10,717 nucleotides of DNA from CAYUYH01 sp964449175. Lineage in GTDB: Bacteria; Planctomycetota; Phycisphaerae; SM23-33. The position numbers were made by a program, and so were the translations under genes. Under the pieces are notes generated by a model, which worked only from the letters and a program-made list of their open reading frames with translations, searched no databases and had not been told where the DNA came from. Positions within the stretch are counted from its first letter, which is position 1; every line of letters starts with the position of its first letter. This document shows, in pieces, positions 5,580-10,717 of the stretch. Location of the stretch: the NCBI GenBank assembly GCA_964449175.1, contig CAYUYH010000079.1, positions 1-10,717 on the forward strand, read 5' to 3'.

Positions 5580-8044
5580 TCTCTGTGGACCACGCGCGGG
5601 TTGACGTAGGTGACCTTCTTGCGCTCGGGGACAGGAGGAGACGGCTTGGGCATGCGAAGCCTGTAAACCAGATACGCGACCGCGGCCGCGAGATACGCCA
5701 GGACCGCGCCCAGCGATATCCACTGGCCCACGCGGTAGCCCCACGGCGAGTAGAACATGCGCAGGCGGTGGTGTCCGGCGGACATGGGGATCGCCCGCAG
5801 GGTGTGGTTCGCCGGCATGACGGTGTAGCTGTCCTGGCTGCTGCCCGGCAGGGCCTCGGCGCGCCAGTGCTTGCTGTAGGCGTCGGTGATCAGCAGGATG
5901 GCCGGCGACTGCAGCTCGGCCTCGATGGTCATCTCGTCGGTGGACGAGTCGACCACCTTGGCCCAGCCGGCGCCGGAGACGCCGCCCGGGGTGATCGCCG
6001 GCTCGGATTCCAGCAGGACCATGCGGCGCGGATCGAAGTCGGGCGAATTCAAGGCCGCCAGCATGTTGTCCCGCCCCGGTATGACATAGTATTGCCCCAC
6101 GAGCTGTAGATGCGACAGCGCGCCCTCGAACAGCAGGGTGCTGTGGACGACCATCTTGGTGACGGGGTCGCTTTGCACCACCAGCATGCTGCGGCAGCGG
6201 AGCATGGCGAACAACGGATGAGGCTGAAACTCCTCGATGGCCTGAAACCCCCAGGCGCTCGAGATGGGATAGCCCTGGGTGAGGAACATCAACTCGATGT
6301 AGCGTCGCAAGACGAACGAGTCGTATCCCCACATGTCGCGCCCCCCCACAACCATGGCCATGTCCGGCTTCTCGGCGCTCAGCGTGCGCATACCCTCCCT
6401 GCCGACCTCGCCCACGTGTTCCAGGATCTTGGCCGGGACGATCTCGTCGCACCTGAAGGTGGGCCTCTGCGTGAACCGCGCGAAGACGAACAGCTCGGCC
6501 ACCACCAGCACAACCGCGACGTAGCCGACCCGCCGAAACCGCTTGGCCAGGATGAGCACCAGCGCCACCGCGCACGCGGTGGCCGCGGCAATCAGCAGCG
6601 ACTCGGCCGCGAGCACGCCGGTGCGATGGATGATCTCGCTGTCGATGTTCACCTTGAACCACGGGAACGAGCACGATTCCTTGGTGTCCTTGACAGCCGC
6701 GAGAACATCGCCCCACAATTCGCCGCCGCCGGAGGTCTTCGCGTAGGCCGACACGATCCAGCCGGTAATGGCCAGGACAACCGCAAGCGCCATTCCGGCG
6801 CCAGCCATCGCCCGGCAGTAGCGCCGCTCGCGGACCAGGCTCTCAAGACCGACGCCGCACAGCATCGCCAGGAACAGCGCCGCCGGATACAGGAAGCGGC
6901 AGCTGTTGCGGAACCTGTTGAAGCCCGGCACGTACTCGTACGTCAGGCGGAACAGCTGTGGCACGTAGCTGCCCATGGCCAACAGGAGCATGACCGCGAT
7001 GACCGCGACCGAGAATCGCCGCTTGGCCGGCGGGCCGGTGAACGCCCCATAGATCGCCAGCAGCAGCCCGGCCAGGCCTATGAAGGGCTGAACCTCCCAC
7101 AGGAACCACCTGCCCCAGTAAGTCACGCCCCCCGCGCCGCCGAAGAAGGTCGGCGCGAGGAAACACACGAAGTTCTCCGGCGGGAACGAGAATGTCTTGG
7201 CGTCTTCGAAGCTCGCGCCGCCGCTGCGCAGGGTCTCGCCGGCCTCGCTGAGCGTCGTCAGCCATTGGACGGACGTGACGGCGGCCGCGACTGCGAACAC
7301 CGCGACGATGCCCGCCACAGCCAGGAGACGGCGCTTGGCGAGGAGCAGGTTGAACAGCGCGTATATGCCGGCGGCGACCGCCGTGTAGAAGAAGTACTGC
7401 GGATGCCCGGCCAACACCTGCATGGCCACGGCCAGCGAACCCAGCAGCACCCAGCCCACCGAAGGCCTGTCTATGAGTCCGTCGATCGCCAGCAGCACGA
7501 GCGGCGCCCAGGCCATCGTGCACAGATGAGGCAGATGCCCCGGGTGGATCTGCATGAACACAGGCCCGCACAACATCAGCACCGCGCCGGCGGCGGTGGC
7601 TGGGACGGTCTCCAGCCCGCGATGACGGGCCCAGGCGTACATGCCCACCCCCGCCAGATAGAGATGCAGCGCTATGCTCAGGTTCAGTGCCGCCACGATC
7701 GGGACGATCATGAACAGCCAGTTCGGCGGGTACAGCAAGGCCGACTGCATGCCGCCGAAGTAGGGGCAGCCGCTGAAGATGTGCGGGTTCCACAGGGCGA
7801 GGTTGCCCTTGGCCAGCTCGTCGAAGCCGAACATCCGCCACGCGACGAACTGCTTGGTTAGGTCCGACCAGCGGTACCCGACGACGACCGGGTCCGGGTC
7901 GATCAACACGTCGGCGAAGATGCCCAACACGATCGCCGCCAGCACCGCTGCCGCGATCAGATGGGTCCGCATCTGGTGCTTGGCGGCGGGCTGCCGCAGG
8001 TCAGTCGGTGGGCGTTTCGTCATCAGTAGATCTCGCGTTGACAT
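5576..8044 (-). CDS. YfhO-family polytopic membrane protein (putative GT-C glycosyltransferase)
   Basis: An 822-aa membrane protein with a first helix at ~28-47, about 12-13 helices up to residue ~522, a soluble ectodomain (~525-775) and a last helix (~780-800). YfhO-type signatures: GYRWSDLTKQ (56-65, Asp61 in the first external loop), LWNPHIFSGCPYFG (84-97), HPGHLPHLCTMAWAPL (167-182), AGHPQYFFYTAVAAG (212-226) and FNRFRNSCRFLYPA (375-388). The ectodomain has DAYSKHWRA followed by the VMPANHTLRAIPMSAGHH region common at the family's C-terminus. Firmicute YfhO proteins are thought to transfer sugar from polyprenyl phosphate to teichoic acid; the acceptor here must differ. The start may be ATG at 8044 or, with a slightly better GCGAG upstream, ATG at 8023. 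It follows trpG by 54 bp. Family is confident, substrate unknown. Confidence 0.9.
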   Translation of the reverse strand: MSTRDLLMTKRPPTDLRQPAAKHQMRTHLIAAAVLAAIVLGIFADVLIDPDPVVVGYRWSDLTKQFVAWRMFGFDELAKGNLALWNPHIFSGCPYFGGMQSALLYPPNWLFMIVPIVAALNLSIALHLYLAGVGMYAWARHRGLETVPATAAGAVLMLCGPVFMQIHPGHLPHLCTMAWAPLVLLAIDGLIDRPSVGWVLLGSLAVAMQVLAGHPQYFFYTAVAAGIYALFNLLLAKRRLLAVAGIVAVFAVAAAVTSVQWLTTLSEAGETLRSGGASFEDAKTFSFPPENFVCFLAPTFFGGAGGVTYWGRWFLWEVQPFIGLAGLLLAIYGAFTGPPAKRRFSVAVIAVMLLLAMGSYVPQLFRLTYEYVPGFNRFRNSCRFLYPAALFLAMLCGVGLESLVRERRYCRAMAGAGMALAVVLAITGWIVSAYAKTSGGGELWGDVLAAVKDTKESCSFPWFKVNIDSEIIHRTGVLAAESLLIAAATACAVALVLILAKRFRRVGYVAVVLVVAELFVFARFTQRPTFRCDEIVPAKILEHVGEVGREGMRTLSAEKPDMAMVVGGRDMWGYDSFVLRRYIELMFLTQGYPISSAWGFQAIEEFQPHPLFAMLRCRSMLVVQSDPVTKMVVHSTLLFEGALSHLQLVGQYYVIPGRDNMLAALNSPDFDPRRMVLLESEPAITPGGVSGAGWAKVVDSSTDEMTIEAELQSPAILLITDAYSKHWRAEALPGSSQDSYTVMPANHTLRAIPMSAGHHRLRMFYSPWGYRVGQWISLGAVLAYLAAAVAYLVYRLRMPKPSPPVPERKKVTYVNPRVVHRD

Positions 8045-8098
8045 GACCGGCGCGAGCAGCCCGCACCTGTGTACGGGCGGAGGAACCTGCTGGACCGG

Positions 8099-8680
8099 CT
8101 ATGCCTTCAAGTTCAAGAAACTGGCCAACAGCCTATGCCCGACGTCGGTCAGGAAACTCTCCGGGTGGAACTGCACGCCCTCCGTCGGGGCCGAGCGGCT
8201 GCGAATGCCCATCAACTCGTTGCGGTCCTCGCTCCAGGCGGTCTGCTCGAAATCATCGTCCAGCTTCGCCGGGTCGACGATCAGGCTGTGGTAGCGGGTC
8301 GCGGTGAACGGATTCGGCAATCCCGAAAAGATCGTCTTGCCGTCGTGCCGAATCCTGCTGGTCTTGCCGTGCATGAGCCGGTCGGCGCGAACCACGTCGG
8401 CGCCGAACGCCTGGGCGATGGCCTGGTGGCCTAGGCAGACGCCGAGGATAGGGATCTTGCCGTGGAAGTACTTCGCGTAGTCGCAGCTATGGCCGGCCTC
8501 GGTGGGGGTGCACGGGCCGGGCGAGATGATCAAGTGGGTGGGAGTAAACTTCGAGCGGGCCTCCTTCGGAGGCATTACGTCGTTGCGGATGACCTGCAAC
8601 TCATGTCCGAGATCCAGCTCGCCAATGCGCTGGACGAGGTTGTAGGTGAAGCTATCGTAGTTGTCGAGGATCAGTATCAC
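8099..8680 (-). CDS. trpG: Anthranilate/aminodeoxychorismate synthase glutamine amidotransferase subunit
   Basis: A 193-aa class I glutamine amidotransferase that hydrolyses glutamine and passes ammonia to a chorismate-using partner (TrpE or PabB). It has LILDNYDSFTYNL (3-15), oxyanion motif SPGPCTP (53-59), nucleophile Cys82 in GVCLGHQAIAQAFG (80-93), HGKTSRI (104-110), RYHSLIV (129-135) and His172/Glu174 in QFHPES (170-175). The triad is complete and length is normal. The start is GTG at 8680, directly encoding the canonical N-terminus; no strong Shine-Dalgarno is visible. No trpE, pabB or trpD is in the window, so tryptophan and folate roles cannot be separated and the subunit may serve both; pabA is the alternative name. 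It lies 55 bp after the Nfu-like gene, with a small GGCGG-cttga-CCGCC hairpin between. Confidence 0.93.
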   Translation of the reverse strand: MILILDNYDSFTYNLVQRIGELDLGHELQVIRNDVMPPKEARSKFTPTHLIISPGPCTPTEAGHSCDYAKYFHGKIPILGVCLGHQAIAQAFGADVVRADRLMHGKTSRIRHDGKTIFSGLPNPFTATRYHSLIVDPAKLDDDFEQTAWSEDRNELMGIRSRSAPTEGVQFHPESFLTDVGHRLLASFLNLKA

Positions 8681-8735
8681 GCCGAGATGGTAGGCGTTCC
8701 GGCGGCGGCGGTCAAGCCGCCCGGGCGGGGGAGGG

Positions 8736-8993
8736 CTAGGTGACGGCCTCTACCTTCTGCACGGCGGGCACCTTCTCCTTGAGATGTCGCTCGACACCCA
8801 TCTTCAACGTCATCGCCGCGGACGGGCAGCCGCGACAGGCGCCCTGCAACCGCACCGAAACCGTTCCAGTGGACTCGTCGATCCCGATGAGCTCGATATC
8901 GCCGCCGTCGGCCTGAAGCAGGGGACGGATAGTATTGATCACGGCTTGCACCTGCTGTGTGATCCCTGAGTCGGCATGCGCGTCTTCTGTCAT
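8736..8993 (-). CDS. Nfu/NifU C-terminal-domain iron-sulfur cluster protein
   Basis: An 85-aa protein consisting only of the NifU C-terminal (Nfu) domain: helix QVQAVINTIRPLLQADGGDI (13-32), IELIGIDESTGTVSVRLQGA (33-52), then CRGC (Cys53, Cys56) and the helix SAAMTLKMGVERHL (58-71). The CxxC binds a 4Fe-4S cluster at a dimer interface and delivers it to apoproteins in the cytosol. ATG at 8993 has GGAG only 3 nt upstream. ATG at 9035 (14 more residues) is possible, but a TATAAT at 9051-9056 would put its start almost at the mRNA 5' end, so 8993 is preferred. The open frame continues to 9293 but that stretch is low-complexity and has no recognisable domain. First gene of the minus-strand run, divergent from nrdJ. 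Confidence 0.88.
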   Translation of the reverse strand: MTEDAHADSGITQQVQAVINTIRPLLQADGGDIELIGIDESTGTVSVRLQGACRGCPSAAMTLKMGVERHLKEKVPAVQKVEAVT

Positions 8994-9050
8994 TTTCTCC
9001 AGCAGCCTTTCAAACAGTGTTTGGCCGGGCGTCATCGCTCCGGCCAAGCC

Positions 9051-9056
9051 ATTATA
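9051..9056 (-). promoter_or_regulatory. Possible -10 element (TATAAT) for the nfu-trpG-yfhO unit
   Basis: A perfect minus-strand TATAAT lies 57 nt upstream of the nfu ATG at 8993, in otherwise GC-rich DNA. The best upstream -35 candidate is TTGGGG (9077-9082), at an over-long 20-nt spacing, so the promoter rests mainly on the -10. Confidence 0.35.
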
Positions 9057-9451
9057 TGGAGGCCCGCAGCGCGACGCCCCAACTAAACTCCGCGCCCGCA
9101 CCGACATCCGTAGGGGCCGCGCGGCGACTGGGCGCGACGCGGCATAGGGCCGGTCCCCCAACAGCAACGGCAATGACGGCGCGTGCGGCGATGGCGCTGA
9201 ATAGGGAATGGCGCTGCGAAGCGTGGAATAGCCCCGTGGGTGCGAGGCCATGACTGCGGGGGTGTCGTGAGGCATGGGCGGAGCTGCCAACACAAATCAA
9301 CAGGTTGCGGTAGCCGCCTCGGCCAGGCCCCATATATAGAGTGTTGCTCACTGGCGTTTAATCCAGAGTTAGGCATCAGTTGGGTGTTGAAACATGTTGG
9401 GCAGCAGAATCCACGAGTGCAATGCCTGCCGTGGCAAGGGGTTACGCGGTG
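9057..9451. other. Intergenic stretch without a supported gene
   Basis: About 395 bp between the nfu -10 candidate and the nrdJ operator. Open frames cross it on both strands, but their products are Arg/Pro/Ala-rich, match no family I know and lack Shine-Dalgarno sequences. It holds a short tandem ATGGCGCTG (9191-9199, 9208-9216) and a weaker NrdR-box-like site (9329-9344). Part of a 15-nt direct repeat (9392-9406, 13/15 match to 9488-9502) also lies here. I see no tRNA, SRP RNA, tmRNA or RNase P RNA signature. Confidence 0.5.
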
Positions 9452-9467
9452 GCCCAATATTTTGTCG
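9452..9467 (+). promoter_or_regulatory. NrdR-box-like operator 1
   Basis: GCCCAATATTTTGTCG matches the NrdR-box pattern as I recall it (ACACWATATNTWGTGT) at 12 of 16 positions, including the whole AT-rich core and the following GT. It lies just upstream of the -35 of the nrdJ promoter candidate, 31 bp start-to-start from the second box. NrdR represses ribonucleotide reductase genes when dATP is high. Confidence 0.65.
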
Positions 9468-9475
9468 GTTTTGGG

Positions 9476-9503
9476 TTGACGCCCCCTACATGTTGGGTAA
9501 CAT
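9476..9503 (+). promoter_or_regulatory. Sigma70-like promoter candidate for nrdJ
   Basis: TTGACG (9476-9481, 5/6) and TAACAT (9498-9503, 4/6) are separated by 16 nt. Transcription from about 9510 would give a leader of about 185 nt before the nrdJ ATG. The second NrdR-like box fills the spacer, which fits direct repression. ATGTT-gggt-AACAT in this region can also form a small hairpin. Confidence 0.5.
9483..9498 (+). promoter_or_regulatory. NrdR-box-like operator 2
   Basis: CCCCTACATGTTGGGT matches the recalled NrdR-box pattern at 12 of 16 positions. It begins exactly 31 bp after operator 1 (15-bp gap, three helical turns), the usual arrangement for paired NrdR boxes, and occupies the promoter spacer. 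Confidence 0.6.
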
Positions 9504-9695
9504 CTCTCATTGGAAGGCACATCGCCACCGCCGATAGCCAGTCAAGGCGTCGGCAAAACGGCAAAAGTCTGGTGAAAGGGTTTATTTTCGCGTGCGCGAG
9601 CGGGCGGTCTGGCCGGGGAGGTGAGGGCCGCTCGAAAGCGATATGCAGCTTGGTTGACGGTCAGTTCGCTCCCGTTTGCAGCTAGAGAGGCATTC
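9504..9695 (+). promoter_or_regulatory. nrdJ leader region
   Basis: About 190 nt between the promoter candidate and the nrdJ start with no open frame worth calling. GCCGA (9530-9534) can pair with TCGGC (9550-9554). It ends with AGAGAGG (9684-9690), a Shine-Dalgarno 5 nt before ATG. No known riboswitch class is convincing here. Confidence 0.4.
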
Positions 9696-10717
9696 ATGAC
9701 GCAGCCCGAGACGACGAAGCTTGTGGATGGTTCTGTCGCGGAAGACTCAGAAGGCGCTTCTCGGCGCTGCGCGCAGGACGGCTTGATCATCGAGCAGTTC
9801 TTCTCGACCGAGGGGGAGCATCCTTTCGACCAGATCGTTTGGGAGAAGCGCTCTGCCAAGATCGGCGACGAGAAGGGCAACACGATCTTCGAGCAAGACG
9901 ACGTCGAGGCGCCGGCCGACTGGAGCCAACTGGCGACGAACGTCGTGGTGAGCAAGTATTTCTACGGCGAGAAGGACAAGCCGCAGCGTGAACATTCGGT
10001 CAAGGGCCTGATACACCGGGTCACGCGGACGATCGCCGACTGGGGCAAGGCCGACGGAGTATTCGCCACTGATGCGGACGCCGAGCGGTTCTACCTGGAA
10101 CTGACATATCTGTGCCTGAACCAGTACGCAGCCTTCAACTCGCCGGTCTGGTTCAACGTCGGGCTGTACCATCAGTCCGGCGTGCCGGGCTCGGAAGGCA
10201 ACTACCACTGGGACGCGACGAGCAATCAGCCGGCCAAGACGTTGCGGGGATATGAGTACCCGCAGGCATCGGCGTGTTTCATCCAGTCGGTCGACGACAC
10301 GATGGAAGACATCATGCGTCTGGCTCACGCCGAGGCAATGCTGTTCAAGTACGGCTCGGGCACGGGCACGGACCTGTCGACTCTTCGCAGCAGCCGCGAG
10401 AAGCTTTCCGGCGGGGGCCGGCCTTCGGGGCCGCTGAGCTTCATGCGGGTCTACGATCAGATCGCCGCGGTGGTGAAGTCCGGCGGAAAGACGCGCCGCG
10501 CGGCGAAGATGCAGTCGCTGCGGTGCGACCATCCGGACATCAAGGACTTCATCACGTGCAAGATGAACGAGGAGAGGAAGGCCTGGGCGCTGATCGAGCA
10601 GGGCTACGACGGCTCGTTCAACGGTGAGGCCTACAGCTGCGTAATGTTCCAGAACTCCAACTTCTCGATTCGGGTGACCGACGACGGCTGCGGGATTCCC
10701 GCCGACGAAGTCGAGGT
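9696..10717 (+). CDS. nrdJ: Class II (adenosylcobalamin-dependent) ribonucleotide reductase, 5' part
   Basis: The gene starts at ATG 9696 and runs off the right edge; 340 codons and two bases are seen. It makes deoxyribonucleotides from ribonucleotides using a radical from adenosylcobalamin, in the cytosol. N-terminal VEAPADWSQLATNVVVSKYF (70-89) and FNSPVWFNVG (147-156) are typical of large bacterial NrdJ. Cys194 in PQASACFIQSVDD is the first redox-active cysteine of the catalytic barrel. KYGSGTGTDLSTLRSS (218-233), SGGGRPSGP (238-246), KSGGKTRRAAKM (261-272), DHPDIKDF (278-285) and NSNFSIRVTDD (320-330) follow in the family order. The radical-forming cysteine, the glutamate and the C-terminal Cys pair lie beyond the window. 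AGAGAGG 5 nt upstream supports the start. It is divergent from the minus-strand genes and probably under NrdR control. Class II enzymes work with or without oxygen, provided B12 is available. Confidence 0.95.
   Translation, partial: MTQPETTKLVDGSVAEDSEGASRRCAQDGLIIEQFFSTEGEHPFDQIVWEKRSAKIGDEKGNTIFEQDDVEAPADWSQLATNVVVSKYFYGEKDKPQREHSVKGLIHRVTRTIADWGKADGVFATDADAERFYLELTYLCLNQYAAFNSPVWFNVGLYHQSGVPGSEGNYHWDATSNQPAKTLRGYEYPQASACFIQSVDDTMEDIMRLAHAEAMLFKYGSGTGTDLSTLRSSREKLSGGGRPSGPLSFMRVYDQIAAVVKSGGKTRRAAKMQSLRCDHPDIKDFITCKMNEERKAWALIEQGYDGSFNGEAYSCVMFQNSNFSIRVTDDGCGIPADEVE

Noticed and set aside
6110..7861. Long plus-strand open frame (583 codons) opposite the YfhO-family gene.
   Set aside because: Shadow of a recognised family. 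Its His/Gln/Arg-rich translation lacks hydrophobic cores or motifs.
8994..9293. Extension of the nfu reading frame by up to 100 residues upstream.
   Set aside because: The added sequence is Pro/Ala/Arg-rich with no domain and contains the TATAAT candidate. The conserved Nfu domain begins just after ATG 8993.
9083..9520. Minus-strand 145-codon open frame in the intergenic region.
   Set aside because: No recognisable domain, Cys/Arg/Pro-rich, no Shine-Dalgarno, and it overlaps the nrdJ promoter and NrdR-like boxes.
9436..9560. Resemblance to a cobalamin riboswitch upstream of a B12-dependent enzyme (TTGGAAGGC and AGCCAG at plausible spacing).
   Set aside because: The B12-box ending (GAGACCTGCC) and the GCCACTG segment are absent. 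A cobalamin off-switch before a B12-requiring enzyme would also be functionally odd. A scan with the RF00174 model would settle it; only a significant hit would revive the idea.

Overview
The window looks like a piece of a GC-rich bacterial chromosome. Seven complete genes on the minus strand, plus one on the plus strand that runs off the right edge, fill nearly all of it. The protein set suggests Planctomycetota, possibly Phycisphaerae-like: a class II (B12-dependent) ribonucleotide reductase, a large membrane protein with C-terminal TPRs, a YfhO-family membrane protein and the MEP-pathway enzyme IspD. That placement is an inference from protein style, not from a marker gene.

In the direction of transcription (right to left) the minus-strand genes are: a short Nfu/NifU C-terminal-domain protein (8993-8736), a TrpG/PabA glutamine amidotransferase (8680-8099), a YfhO-family polytopic membrane protein (8044-5576), a 216-bp gap holding an inverted pair of a 54-bp repeat, ispD (5359-4679), a TMTC-like membrane protein with C-terminal TPRs (4561-1907), a fused GT2-GtrA glycosyltransferase (1882-692) and a YfcE-like metallophosphoesterase (661-158). 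Gaps of 24-117 bp elsewhere suggest two transcription blocks, nfu-trpG-yfhO and ispD-TPR-GT2-yfcE, divided by the repeat pair. Three starts are not ATG (TTG for the phosphoesterase, GTG for the TPR protein and trpG). Two of them are fixed by good Shine-Dalgarno sequences.

Functionally, a fused GT2-GtrA protein and two large membrane proteins of GT-C type could form a polyprenyl-phosphate-sugar system that decorates an envelope polymer or protein. It resembles the CsbB/GtcA/YfhO logic of Firmicutes, but with the first two parts fused. IspD feeds the isoprenoid pathway that supplies the lipid carrier. The amidotransferase, Nfu protein and phosphoesterase look like housekeeping genes.

The right end carries the divergent gene nrdJ (from 9696, cut by the window edge). 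Upstream of it lies a compact regulatory module: two NrdR-box-like 16-mers exactly 31 bp apart, the second sitting between the -35 and -10 elements of a sigma70-like promoter. Roughly 400 bp between this module and the nfu promoter region hold no gene that I can support.

The two most notable observations are the NrdR-type operator and the dispersed two-hairpin repeat, whose copies differ by base changes that preserve pairing. I saw no CRISPR array, tRNA, rRNA or transposase, and no clearly new defence or mobile system.
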